NCBI GenBank assembly: GCA_030403585.1 | Contig: JAUEPE010000024.1 | Location: 30,494-94,493 of the forward strand | Direction: 5' to 3' | DNA from: Frankia sp. RB7 | Lineage (GTDB): Bacteria; Pseudomonadota; Alphaproteobacteria; Rhizobiales; Xanthobacteraceae | DNA: 64,000 nucleotides | Shown: piece after piece, positions 8,199 to 16,011 of the stretch | How the letters are laid out: every line of letters starts with the position of its first letter | Position numbering within the stretch: the stretch's first letter is position 1 | Position numbers and translations under genes: made by a program | Notes under the pieces: generated by a model | Databases searched by the model: none | What the model saw: the letters and a program-made list of their open reading frames with translations, nothing else | What the model was told of the DNA's origin: nothing

Positions 8199-8216
8199 CT
8201 GTGAGGTCCATCACAG
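8199..8216. promoter_or_regulatory. CRP-like palindrome between divergent paralogues
   Basis: CTGTGA-GGTCCA-TCACAG, a perfect inverted repeat that fits the TGTGA-N6-TCACA core recognised by CRP-type proteins. It lies 76 bases upstream of one DUF2147-like start (8123) and 93 bases upstream of the other (8309), so one regulator could control both. Binding is inferred from the motif only. Confidence 0.55.
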
Positions 8217-8308
8217 AAGACTGACGGGCTCCGGCATAGGGTCGAACCACATCCGGTCCGCGACCGACTTCAGTCCATCTCGGGACCCACGCTATTTCGG
8301 AGGTTGTC

Positions 8309-9046
8309 ATGAACAAGCTCACCATCGTCGCCACCGCACTCTTCCTCGCATCGACCGCCACAGCCCATGCCGGCAATTCGCTCTCGTTCCAGATCGATGG
8401 CCAGCACATCCGCATCGAGACGCCGCGCAATTGCGCCTCTCTCAACTGTGTGACCATCGTCGCGCCGGGCCTGTCCGACAAGCCGATCAAGCTGAGCAAC
8501 ATCCACCTCAACAGTAACTCCAAGGACGATGACAGCACCACGGCGAGCAAGACGACTGCGCCGCCCGCGCCGGCTCCGGTGCAACAGCAACCCGCGCAGC
8601 AGACGACGACTGTTCCGGCGGCTCCTGTCGTTGCTCCCGCCCCGGCCACAACCGTTGCCGCGGCGCCGTCTGTCGACGCGACCACTCAGCCCGCGCCTGT
8701 TGCCGCGCCGGTCGCAGCTGCGCCCGCTCCGGCCCCGGTGGCCGCCGCGCCCGTGCAGGCCGCGAACACACCAATCGGCGTGTGGGCCGTTGAGGACAAC
8801 AAGGGCAATGTCCGCGTCGAGCCATGCGGCGCCAATCTCTGCGGCTATGCCGAGAAGAACAACGAGCTGATCCTGGTCAACATGAAGCCTGACGGCGCCA
8901 AGTGGAGCGGCCGCATCCACGATCCAGCATCCGGCAAGAACTACGACTCGACGATCGCCATGAAGAGTCCGAGCGCGATGCGCGTGCAGGGTTGCGCCTT
9001 CGGCGGCATGTTCTGCGGCGGCCAGACCTGGAAGCGGGTCAGCTGA
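8309..9046 (+). CDS. Secreted DUF2147-like protein, paralogue B
   Basis: A 245-residue exported protein with the same architecture as its divergent neighbour: signal peptide ending TATAHA, N-terminal module (IRIETPRNCASLNCVTIV), an Ala/Pro/Gln-rich linker (about residues 75-150) and a DUF2147-like end (IGVWAVEDNKGNVRVEPCG, LVNMKPDGAKWSGRIHDP, CAFGGMFCGGQTWKRVS). The ATG follows CGGAGG at good spacing. The paired cysteines at matching positions in both proteins suggest conserved disulphides. Function unknown. Confidence 0.8.
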   Translation: MNKLTIVATALFLASTATAHAGNSLSFQIDGQHIRIETPRNCASLNCVTIVAPGLSDKPIKLSNIHLNSNSKDDDSTTASKTTAPPAPAPVQQQPAQQTTTVPAAPVVAPAPATTVAAAPSVDATTQPAPVAAPVAAAPAPAPVAAAPVQAANTPIGVWAVEDNKGNVRVEPCGANLCGYAEKNNELILVNMKPDGAKWSGRIHDPASGKNYDSTIAMKSPSAMRVQGCAFGGMFCGGQTWKRVS

Positions 9047-9085
9047 CGCGCGGAGCGCGTCATCCCTATTGCGCAATTGCGCAAT
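9044..9085. terminator. Hairpin and 18-base palindrome after paralogue B
   Basis: TGACGCGC-GGA-GCGCGTCA (9044-9062) overlaps the gene's stop codon and is followed at 9068-9085 by a perfect 18-base palindrome, ATTGCGCAATTGCGCAAT. The first may terminate transcription, although no T-run follows. The second could be a protein-binding site. Confidence 0.4.
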
Positions 9086-9141
9086 GGGGGGCGATGCGCA
9101 GCATCGAACCCGGGATCTCGCGCGGCAAACTCACTATATCC

Positions 9142-9252
9142 CCTCACCCTGAGGAGCCTGCGTAGCAGGCGTCTCGAAGGGCGAGGCCCGGGTCGAGAGC
9201 CGGGCCTGCATGGTTCGAGACGCGCGCAAGAGCGCGCTCCTCACCATGAGGG
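9142..9252. repeat. REP-type palindromic repeat pair, family 1
   Basis: Two inverted arms facing each other: CCTCACCCTGAGGAG ... CGTCTCGAAGGGCGAGG and the opposite arm TTCGAGACGCGCGC ... GCTCCTCACCATGAGG, joined by a CCCGG/CCGGG-rich centre. It fills most of the 322-base gap between paralogue B and the FecR-domain gene. The same arm recurs in at least seven other gaps of this window. Confidence 0.85.
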
Positions 9253-9368
9253 GGCAGAGTCATGTTTGAACGTTCGCCCCTTCCATGCAACAGATGTTCA
9301 TCCGCCGTTCAGCCGGCTCCGGCTGATATCGGTCGATCTCGCCTTGTGTTCTCACCGGGACCTCATTC

Positions 9369-10778
9369 GTGGCTTTGATGGTGGCTTGGCGCCGCGTCGT
9401 GTTTGCTTTGCCGTTGCTGGCGCTGCCGCTGGCTGGCGCGGACAGGGCGTGCGCGTCCGACACAATCGAGCTCACACAGGCACAGGCACAGCCGCAGGCA
9501 CAAGCGACGCCGGCTCCCTCCCCCGCGGCCTCGCCTGCGCCCGCCGCCGACACACAACCCGCCATTGTGGAGCCTATCGGCAACGTCGCGACCGTGACGG
9601 GGATTGCGACCGTGATCCGCGACAAGAACTCCTATCCGCTGAAGGTGCGCGACGACATCTTTCTCAACGACGTCGTGCAGACATCCTCGAACTCGTCGCT
9701 CGGCATCACCTTCAACGACGCCACTACGTTCAACCTCTCCGCCAGCGCCAAGATCACCATCGACAATTACGTCTATGAGGACGGCGGCAAGCAGAACTCG
9801 GCGATCTTCGACATCGGCAAGGGCACGGTCGCGTTCGTCGCCGCGGCGGTGGCCAAGACCGGCGACATGAAGATCGCGACCCCGACCGCGACGCTTGGCA
9901 TCCGCGGCACCACCGGCGTCGTCGACGTGCCCGAAAACGCGACCGCGAACACCACAAACAACGTCAACATCAAACTCTATCCCGACGCCGACGGCCGGGT
10001 CGGCCATATCGACGTCAACGACCGCGCCAGCGGCACGCGGCTCGGCGCGCTGACGCAGGCTTCCAGCGGCTTTGCGATCCGGCCGGGTGCGGCCGGCCCG
10101 GGCGCCATACGCTTTGCCGCGGTGCCGATCACGATTCCCCCGCAGCAGATCGCCCGCGACCGCGGCTTCGTCAGCCAGGTGCATGCGGCGCAGACCACGG
10201 GACGGCAGATCGTCACCGAGCAGCGCGACTTCCGCCGCGCCAATCCAGCAGCGATCAGCCGGATTCCGCGACCGACGCAGCCGCCGCAACAACAGCAACT
10301 GCGTCCGACCACAGCACCGAACCAGCAGCCGCAGCGGCCGAATGGCCAGCCGGGTCAGAACAACCGGCCGGGTCAGCAGACGCCGGGCACACAGACGCCG
10401 CAACGGCAAGGACAAGGCGGCGCGACACAGCCAGGCACGCCGCGCGCGGGTCAGGGTCAGCAGCCGCAGGGCACGGGTCAGCCGGCCGCGCAGCCGCGCA
10501 CCGGACAAGGCACGCAGCCCAGCGGCACGCCGCAGACCCAGCCACAGCGCAGCGGACAATCTCCGCAAGCGCCCGGCGCGGTCGCGCCCCAGCCGGGCAC
10601 GACACCACAACCGCAAACGCCGCGCACCGGATTGCAGCCCGGCGCACTGCCGGCCACCCAACCGCAACAAGGCGCCGCACCACGCCAGCCCGGCCTGCAG
10701 CAACGCCTGCCCGCCGCGCAACGCCCCGCCGCGCCGCGCAAGCCTGCGCCGGCTCCGAAGGAGAGGAAGAAGCGGTAG
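9369..10778 (+). CDS. FecR-domain secreted protein with Pro/Gln-rich tail
   Basis: A 469-residue exported protein. After the signal peptide (LPLLALPLAGADRACA) comes a short Gln/Ala/Pro stretch, then a FecR-type beta-rich domain (about residues 65-190: IGNVATVTGIATVIRD, VVQTSSNSSLGITFNDAT, GDMKIATPTATLGIRGTTG). The last 180 residues are extremely Pro/Gln/Gly/Thr-rich and basic at the end, likely unstructured. FecR domains in such stand-alone proteins are not proven iron regulators and here no sigma factor or TonB receptor is adjacent. The start is GTG 9369 (GGGA upstream) or ATG 9378. Confidence 0.8.
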   Translation: MALMVAWRRVVFALPLLALPLAGADRACASDTIELTQAQAQPQAQATPAPSPAASPAPAADTQPAIVEPIGNVATVTGIATVIRDKNSYPLKVRDDIFLNDVVQTSSNSSLGITFNDATTFNLSASAKITIDNYVYEDGGKQNSAIFDIGKGTVAFVAAAVAKTGDMKIATPTATLGIRGTTGVVDVPENATANTTNNVNIKLYPDADGRVGHIDVNDRASGTRLGALTQASSGFAIRPGAAGPGAIRFAAVPITIPPQQIARDRGFVSQVHAAQTTGRQIVTEQRDFRRANPAAISRIPRPTQPPQQQQLRPTTAPNQQPQRPNGQPGQNNRPGQQTPGTQTPQRQGQGGATQPGTPRAGQGQQPQGTGQPAAQPRTGQGTQPSGTPQTQPQRSGQSPQAPGAVAPQPGTTPQPQTPRTGLQPGALPATQPQQGAAPRQPGLQQRLPAAQRPAAPRKPAPAPKERKKR

Positions 10779-10796
10779 ATTGGCCAGCGCGCCTCC

Positions 10797-10887
10797 CCGT
10801 CGTTGCGAGCGGAGCGCGCAGCGAAGCAATCCAGCGTCCCTTCGCGGAAAGATTCTGGATTGCTTCGCTGCGCTCGCAATGACGGGG
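10797..10887. repeat. Palindromic repeat, family 3 (TTGCGAGCGCAGCGAAGCAA type)
   Basis: Inverted arms GCGAAGCAATCCAG (10821-10834) and CTGGATTGCTTCGC (10855-10868), extended by related GTTGCGAGCG / CGCTCGCAATGACGG sequence on the outside. It lies between the convergent FecR and NUDIX genes and could act as a bidirectional terminator. A single-arm fragment of the same family occurs near 45660-45685. Confidence 0.75.
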
Positions 10888-10897
10888 AGGCGAGATC

Positions 10898-11488
10898 TCA
10901 CGCCTCGCCGCGCAACCAGGCCCGCACCTTTTGCAGCAGGCCGTGCCGCAGTTCGTCAACGGAGGCAGCCTCAGCCGGCGTCAGCGTCTGCAGGGCCGCA
11001 TCGATATCGTCGGCCGCCAGCGCCGGCGTCGGCTCCGGTGTGGGTACGGTTGTAAGCCCGGCCGCGGCGATTGCGATCGGCCCGACCTGGGTGAGGAAGG
11101 CACGCTCATATTCGCGCGACAGGCGTGCGAGCGCGTCGTCCAGCGTCAGCCAGTCGACCGCCTTGATGTCGTTCATCAGCTTGCGGACTTGGACGCCCCC
11201 GGCCTCCATCCGCCAGAAATGCACGATCTTGATGGGGCCGCTGGACTGATAGGCGATCGTGCCCAGAAATTCGTGCACGGTCACGTCGTGGCCGGTCTCC
11301 TCCAGCACCTCGCGATGCGCGGCTTCCTTCGGCGTCTCGCCGTCGTCGAGCTTGCCCTTGGGCAGGACCCATTCATTGCGCTTGCGCTGGCGCACGATGG
11401 CAATCAGCGGCGTGTCGCCACGCCGCAACACAATACCACCCGCCGCCATCACCGGCGCCCGCGCCATCGCAAAATCCGTATCGTCCAA
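10898..11488 (-). CDS. NUDIX hydrolase
   Basis: A 196-residue cytoplasmic NUDIX hydrolase cleaving a nucleoside-diphosphate-linked substrate with Mg2+. The full NUDIX box G-x5-E-x7-REVLEETGH spans residues 45-67. The N-terminal strand (MAAGGIVLRRG) and FLGTIAYQSSGPIKIVHFWRM resemble diadenosine-polyphosphate/8-oxo-dGTP type enzymes. A C-terminal extension of about 60 residues has no recognised domain. It follows psd by 45 bases on the same strand, so the two are probably co-transcribed. Confidence 0.9.
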   Translation of the reverse strand: MDDTDFAMARAPVMAAGGIVLRRGDTPLIAIVRQRKRNEWVLPKGKLDDGETPKEAAHREVLEETGHDVTVHEFLGTIAYQSSGPIKIVHFWRMEAGGVQVRKLMNDIKAVDWLTLDDALARLSREYERAFLTQVGPIAIAAAGLTTVPTPEPTPALAADDIDAALQTLTPAEAASVDELRHGLLQKVRAWLRGEA

Positions 11489-11533
11489 TAGTCCCCGCCG
11501 ACGATATAGGCGGCCGGGACGGCGGTTTGAAGG

Positions 11534-12397
11534 CTACTTTTTTCTCAGCAGCGCCTGACCGGCACGGATACGCGTCCCCTCAGCGATGCCGTCGCAGAAC
11601 GAAAAATCGCCGGGCGCGAGGATGATGATGGTCGAGCCGTGCTCGAACCAGCCGAGCTCCTCGCCCTTGGTCACGTTGACGTCGCAGGGAAAATTGACCG
11701 GGCCCTTGGTCTGCGCGTTCAGCACCATGTCGAGGAAGTGCAGCCGGATGCTGGCAACCAGGATCGCTGCGACCGGCACCAGCGTCACGGCCTCGCCGGT
11801 CGACAAATGCGTGCGGATCACCGCCCGCTCATTCTTGCAGAACAAGCGCTCGACCCGCTTCAGCGCGATCGGGTTGACGTTCCAGACGTCGCCATGGATC
11901 AGCGTGACGCGCTCGATATGCGCATCGAACGGCGCGTGGAAGCGATGATACATGCTCGAGGTCAGCCGCAGCGTGACGAAGCTTCCGTTGCGGTGCTGCT
12001 CGACCAGCGCGGGATCGCCGAGCAGGTCGAGCAGCGAATAGGGCGCGCCCTTGACCTGGAACAGCTCGGTGTCGGCAATCCGGCCATGGGCGCCGACGAT
12101 GCCGTCCGAAGGACTGGCGACAGCGAACGGATCCGGATCAAACGGCCGCAGGCCTGGCTTGAGCTCACGGGTGAAGCAGTCGTGCAGACTCCCAAAATGG
12201 TCCTTCCTGGCTTCCGACAGATCGAGGTCGGAGAACAACTTCCACAGCGCGATGGAGCCGTCCCGCACCAGCGGATTCTCGATCTTGGAGAACCAGCCCA
12301 TGAAGCGGGTCAGTGCCGCGCGGGGGATGCGGTTGGTCAACAGGAAGTTGAGGTCTTCCTGCTGGGTGAAAGAGGCGATGAGGGCTTTGACTGTCAT
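11534..12397 (-). CDS. psd: Phosphatidylserine decarboxylase proenzyme
   Basis: A 287-residue proenzyme that decarboxylates phosphatidylserine to phosphatidylethanolamine at the inner membrane. The self-cleavage site is the GST motif in WFEHGSTIIILAPG; Ser255 becomes the pyruvoyl group. Other family marks are the catalytic Asp in SPSDGIVG, YHRFHAPFDAHIERV, and DVWNVNP. The length and GST context are of the E. coli-like class rather than the short rhizobial Psd usually next to pssA, so the genome may hold a second psd. Neighbours are a NUDIX gene downstream and a divergent aminotransferase with start codons only 35 bases apart. It can feed phosphatidylethanolamine to the methyltransferase at 15290-15979. 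Confidence 0.92.
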   Translation of the reverse strand: MTVKALIASFTQQEDLNFLLTNRIPRAALTRFMGWFSKIENPLVRDGSIALWKLFSDLDLSEARKDHFGSLHDCFTRELKPGLRPFDPDPFAVASPSDGIVGAHGRIADTELFQVKGAPYSLLDLLGDPALVEQHRNGSFVTLRLTSSMYHRFHAPFDAHIERVTLIHGDVWNVNPIALKRVERLFCKNERAVIRTHLSTGEAVTLVPVAAILVASIRLHFLDMVLNAQTKGPVNFPCDVNVTKGEELGWFEHGSTIIILAPGDFSFCDGIAEGTRIRAGQALLRKK

Positions 12398-12432
12398 GAA
12401 TCTGTCAGCTCGCAGTATTAGCGCTTGTTGTC

Positions 12433-14097
12433 ATGGAAACGACACTCCCGATTCTCTCATTTTCCGTGGCCGCCGCAGCGTCCGCTGCCGCCGCCTTCCC
12501 GAAGCTGAAGGCGCGGCTCGCACTGTCCCGCGCCAAGCACCGCTCGCTCGCCGGGCACTCCAAGATGTCGCGCCGGGTGGCAAAGCTGCTGCCGTTCTAC
12601 GAATTCGAAGGCGACAAATATTTCGGCTGCGACGGCGCGCCGGCCAACGTGGTGACGCAGCGCAAGGAGGCCTTCTTCCGCCTCGCAGCTCTCTACGCCG
12701 ATCGCTACCCCAAGGGTCGCGCGATGACGAAGGAGGCGGCGGAGACGATCTCCGACCTCAACTTCACCGAAACCTACCGCGTGCCGTTCCAGTTCTCGCG
12801 ACTCGTCCGCGAGCATCTGGGCACCTCGACCTTCATGGAATCCTCGAGCGGCGTCACCGTCACCGATGTCGACGGCAACACCTCCTACGACCTCACCGGG
12901 TCCTACGGCGTCAACATCTTCGGAAACGACTTCTACAAGGAGTGCATCGAGGGCTCCGAGAAGCGCGCGCACGCGCTCGGACCGGTGCTCGGCCCCTACC
13001 ATCCCGTCATCCTCGATAACGTGCAGCGGCTCTGCCAGATCTCGGGCCTCGACGAGGTCTCGTTCCACATGTCCGGCACCGAAGCCGTGATGCAGGCGGT
13101 GCGGCTCGCGCGCTACCACACCAAGCGCACGCATCTGGTTCGTTTCGCCGGCGCCTATCACGGCTGGTGGGGCGACGTGCAGCCGGGTGTCGGCAATCCG
13201 ATCGCCGCGCATGAGACCTACACCCTCTCCGAGATGTCGGAGAAGACGCTGCACGTGCTGCGCACGCGCAACGACATCGCCTGCGTGCTGGTCAATCCGC
13301 TCCAGGGCCTGCATCCGAACGGCAACGCGCCCGGCGATTCCTCGCTGGTCGACAGCTCCCGCGGCGGCAATTTCGACCGCGCGGCCTACACTGAGTGGCT
13401 GAAGCAGCTGCGCGAGGTCTGCACCGGGCGCGGCATCGTGCTGATCTTCGACGAAGTCTTCGTCGGCTTCCGCCTCGCCGCCGGCGGCGCCCAGGAATAT
13501 TTTGGCGTCAAGGCCGACATGGTGACTTACGGCAAGAGTCTCGCCGGTGGCCTGCCGGTCGGCGTCGTCTGCGGCAGACGCGAATTGATGCGCCGCTTCC
13601 GCGACGACCGTCCCGCGGACATCTGCTTCGCCCGCGGCACCTTCAACTCGCATCCCTACGTCATGACGGCGATGGACGAGTTCTTGAGCCGGCTCGCCAG
13701 CCCGAACTTCCGCGCCATCTATGACGGGCTGGACGCGACCTGGAACGGCCGTGCCCAAAAGCTCAACCAGATGATGACCGATGCCGACCTGCCGGTGCGG
13801 TTCGCCAACTTCTCGTCGATCTGGACGGTGAAATACACCACCCCGTCCCGCTACAACTGGATGCTGCAATATTACCTGCGCGCCGAAGGCCTGTCGCTGA
13901 GCTGGGTCGGCACCGGACGACTGATCTTCAGCCTGAACTACACCGACGCCGACTTCAGCGAAGTCGCCGACCGCTTCGTCCGCGCGGCCGAGAAGATGAA
14001 GACCGATGGCTTCTGGTGGCACGATGGCGTGCTCACCAACAAGAACATCAAGCGGCAGATTTTGAAAGAGATGCTGGCCAAGCGTCTCGGGCGTTGA
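12433..14097 (+). CDS. Class-III aminotransferase (glutamate-1-semialdehyde aminotransferase-like)
   Basis: A PLP-dependent fold-type I aminotransferase of up to 554 residues. The PLP Lys is Lys368 in VTYGKSLAGGLPVG; the cofactor-binding Asp is in LIFDEVFVGFRLA, and HMSGTEAVMQAVRLAR and FAGAYHGWWG line the phosphate site. It is about 120 residues longer at the N-terminus than GSA aminomutase (HemL), and context does not suggest haem synthesis. The ATG at 12433 lacks a ribosome binding site and is only 35 bases from the psd start, so a later start such as Met45 (MSRRVAK) is possible. Its position among lipid genes suggests a role in modifying an amine-containing lipid or its precursor; that is inference. 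Confidence 0.85.
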   Translation: METTLPILSFSVAAAASAAAAFPKLKARLALSRAKHRSLAGHSKMSRRVAKLLPFYEFEGDKYFGCDGAPANVVTQRKEAFFRLAALYADRYPKGRAMTKEAAETISDLNFTETYRVPFQFSRLVREHLGTSTFMESSSGVTVTDVDGNTSYDLTGSYGVNIFGNDFYKECIEGSEKRAHALGPVLGPYHPVILDNVQRLCQISGLDEVSFHMSGTEAVMQAVRLARYHTKRTHLVRFAGAYHGWWGDVQPGVGNPIAAHETYTLSEMSEKTLHVLRTRNDIACVLVNPLQGLHPNGNAPGDSSLVDSSRGGNFDRAAYTEWLKQLREVCTGRGIVLIFDEVFVGFRLAAGGAQEYFGVKADMVTYGKSLAGGLPVGVVCGRRELMRRFRDDRPADICFARGTFNSHPYVMTAMDEFLSRLASPNFRAIYDGLDATWNGRAQKLNQMMTDADLPVRFANFSSIWTVKYTTPSRYNWMLQYYLRAEGLSLSWVGTGRLIFSLNYTDADFSEVADRFVRAAEKMKTDGFWWHDGVLTNKNIKRQILKEMLAKRLGR

Positions 14098-14109
14098 GGC
14101 CACACTGCG

Positions 14110-14440
14110 CGGGCTTGCTCGGCCTCTCCCGCTTGCGGGAGAGCATAGGCCGCCTTTGGCGGCCGTTCTAAGAGAACGCCGAGGCGAAGCCTCGGCTATG
14201 GCGCTCGTAGAGCGCGGCGGGTGAGGGTTCTCGCCACACAGGGACATCCTCAGTAATTCTCGACAATCCCGACGCGGAGACACCCCCATCCCGGCCCTCC
14301 CCCGCAAGCGGGAGAGGGAGCCCACCGTCGATGCCGCTGCGTTGTGGGCACCATATGCGATTGCCCTACCGCGCGCGGGGAGAGGCGAAGAAGCACCCAA
14401 GACGTGGATGCCCGGGACAAGCCCGGGCATGACGTAGCCA
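14110..14440. repeat. Mosaic of palindromic repeats
   Basis: The 377-base gap holds a chain of hairpins: CTCTCCCGCTTGCGGGAGAG (14127-14146 region), GCCGCCTTTGGCGGC, GAGGCGAAGCCTC, CTCCCCCGCAAGCGGGAGAG (about 14296-14316), then CCATATGCGATTGCCC, a unit that recurs in the mosaic at 27950-28195, and CCCGGGACAAGCCCGGGCATGAC (14411-14433), a unit that recurs at the right end of the window. No gene is seen here. Confidence 0.7.
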
Positions 14441-14474
14441 ATCGACATCGGAGTATTTTGTGAGAACGGCGTGC

Positions 14475-15134
14475 TCAGGCGTGCTGCTCTTCGAGCGTGG
14501 GCTCGGAGATAAGGCCCAGCGTGTGCTCGGGATTGAGGTGCAGACCGGGATCCATCAGTTCGCCGCGCATCAAAGCGAGCGGAGCGCTGCGATAGAGCAT
14601 CAAATCGTGGAAGGGGTCGGTCAGGATCTTGGTCATCCAGACCAGGCCGGTCTCGACGTCGCGGATGAAGAACAGGTGCACGGTGCGGAACAGGAGACCG
14701 CCGCCGCCGATCGCGAGCCAGATCTTGGCCACCTGACGCATGAAATCGGCCGCGCTGGCCCAGGGCGTGAACAGGCCGAACAGCGTCGGATCGGCGAACA
14801 GCACCAGCGGGGACGCTGCCCAGATCGCCATCAGCACCACCTTGCGCTGAAGGTTGTAGCCGACCTTGATGTCTTCCTTGTACTCGTGCGTGGCCTGGTT
14901 GATGTGGTCGAAATCATGCGGCTCGAAGAAGAAGTGACCGGCCTGGCGCGAGGTCATCGAGACCAGCCAGCCGACCAGGGCCGAGAGCATGGGATCGACG
15001 AACAGCCAGACATAGGCGAAGAGGAAGCTCAGCGCGCTGACGAAGTGCAGGCTCTGATTGATGCGGCTGTGGTGATAGTAGCGATGGTCGTCCCAGCGCT
15101 GGATCCGCAGCTGCTCGAGATAATTCTTGATCAT
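14475..15134 (-). CDS. His-rich integral membrane protein (possibly Mpo1/DUF962-like)
   Basis: A 219-residue membrane protein with about four hydrophobic segments. The start at 15134 is fixed by GGGGAA just upstream; the longer in-frame extension is Arg-rich and non-protein-like. Conserved-looking His motifs, HRYYHHSRINQSLH and GHFFFEPHDFDHINQATH, resemble metal-binding His clusters of lipid-oxidising membrane enzymes, and GHFFFEP recalls the GHxFFE motif of Mpo1-type proteins. The assignment is tentative. It follows the methyltransferase gene on the same strand after 155 bases, so it may belong to the same lipid operon. Confidence 0.65.
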   Translation of the reverse strand: MIKNYLEQLRIQRWDDHRYYHHSRINQSLHFVSALSFLFAYVWLFVDPMLSALVGWLVSMTSRQAGHFFFEPHDFDHINQATHEYKEDIKVGYNLQRKVVLMAIWAASPLVLFADPTLFGLFTPWASAADFMRQVAKIWLAIGGGGLLFRTVHLFFIRDVETGLVWMTKILTDPFHDLMLYRSAPLALMRGELMDPGLHLNPEHTLGLISEPTLEEQHA

Positions 15135-15252
15135 GCTATTCCCCAAAATGCTTTCGGGTAAGGGATTTACAGAGATTCGATGTACGCCGTGTGACATCAT
15201 CATTTTGTCATGTGACGATGTGCAGCGACGCGATGACGCACGCGAACGCGTG

Positions 15253-15274
15253 AGCGGCGGATCGAACCGCCGCT
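15253..15274 (-). terminator. Hairpin after the methyltransferase gene
   Basis: AGCGGCGG-ATCGAA-CCGCCGCT, a perfect 8-base stem just after the methyltransferase stop. There is no T-run on the minus strand, so it may be an attenuator or an mRNA-stabilising hairpin rather than a full terminator. Confidence 0.4.
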
Positions 15275-15289
15275 CTCTCGCAGCCTTGC

Positions 15290-15979
15290 TCAGGCTGCCT
15301 TGGCGACGTCGACCTTGCGGAAGCGCACCAGCGAGAAATGACCCAGCGGCGGAATCAGGCGACGCTCGGCGAGCTCGATTCCCTTTGCGCCGGCAAGCCA
15401 TTTGGCGTAGCGCGACCAAGCGAACTCGGCGGTGCGGAAGCCGAGCGGACGCACCACCGGCTGGAGCTTCTGCTCGATGAAGCGGCGCATGCCGGTGTCG
15501 GCGCTGACGCGGGTGAGGATGATCAGCTCGCCGCCCGGACGCAGCACACGGGCGAATTCGTCGAGCGCGACTTCCGGATTTGGCACCGCGGTGACGACAT
15601 ATTGCGCCATCACGACGTCGAAGGAATTGTCGGGGAATTCGAGCTTCTCGGCGTCCATCACCGCGAGGCCCTCGACGTTCTTCAGCTTGCCCTCGGTGAC
15701 GCGCTGGCGCGCCTTGTCGAGCATCGCTTCCGAAATGTCGGTGCCGAAGATGCGCAGGTTGGGAGCATAGAGCGGCAGCGAGATGCCGGTGCCGACGCCG
15801 ACCTCGAGCACACGCCCGCCGATCTTGTTGGTGGCTGCGATCGCGGCCTGACGGCCCTTGGCGAACACGCCGCCGAACACGAGATCGTAGACCGGCGCCC
15901 AGCGATCATAGGCCTGCTCGACCGTGCCACGGGTGAGGTCGAGCTGCTGGGTGCCGTCAAGGTTCATGATCTTAGCCAT
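15290..15979 (-). CDS. Phospholipid N-methyltransferase, Rhodobacter PmtA type
   Basis: A 229-residue SAM-dependent methyltransferase predicted to methylate phosphatidylethanolamine towards phosphatidylcholine at the cytoplasmic face of the membrane. The N-terminal AYDRWAPVYDLVFGGVF and the SAM motif VLEVGVGTG (58-66), then GTDISEAMLDKAR, DAEKLEFPDNSFDVV and RVLRPGGELII, match the Rhodobacter-type Pmt and related UbiE proteins closely. Bradyrhizobium is known to carry several such Pmt copies with different specificities, so this one may favour a partly methylated lipid. It starts 32 bases after the glycosyltransferase stop, indicating an operon. A non-lipid UbiE-like role is the main alternative. 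Confidence 0.8.
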   Translation of the reverse strand: MAKIMNLDGTQQLDLTRGTVEQAYDRWAPVYDLVFGGVFAKGRQAAIAATNKIGGRVLEVGVGTGISLPLYAPNLRIFGTDISEAMLDKARQRVTEGKLKNVEGLAVMDAEKLEFPDNSFDVVMAQYVVTAVPNPEVALDEFARVLRPGGELIILTRVSADTGMRRFIEQKLQPVVRPLGFRTAEFAWSRYAKWLAGAKGIELAERRLIPPLGHFSLVRFRKVDVAKAA

Positions 15980-16011
15980 CGATGAGGTTCTCGCTGTGGG
16001 TCAAAGTATGA

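Noticed and set aside
9086..9125. Possible tRNA remnant with CGAACCC-like sequence
   Set aside because: No cloverleaf can be drawn and no acceptor stem or anticodon arm is found.
9369..10778. FecR-type iron-signalling regulator
   Set aside because: No sigma factor or TonB-dependent receptor is adjacent and there is no N-terminal DUF4880-like segment; only the FecR fold is shared.
9363..10901. A 512-codon frame antisense to the FecR-domain gene
   Set aside because: Almost wholly Arg/Leu/Ala/Gly; it is the mirror of the Pro/Gln-rich tail.
12433..14097. HemL (glutamate-1-semialdehyde aminomutase) as the function of the aminotransferase
   Set aside because: It is about 120 residues longer than HemL and lies among lipid genes, with no haem-synthesis context; kept as a general class-III aminotransferase.
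12457..14448. A 663-codon open frame antisense to the aminotransferase gene
   Set aside because: The opposite strand carries a full PLP-enzyme with all motifs; the antisense protein is Arg/Val/Ala/His-rich with no known domain, as expected of a shadow of a high-GC gene.
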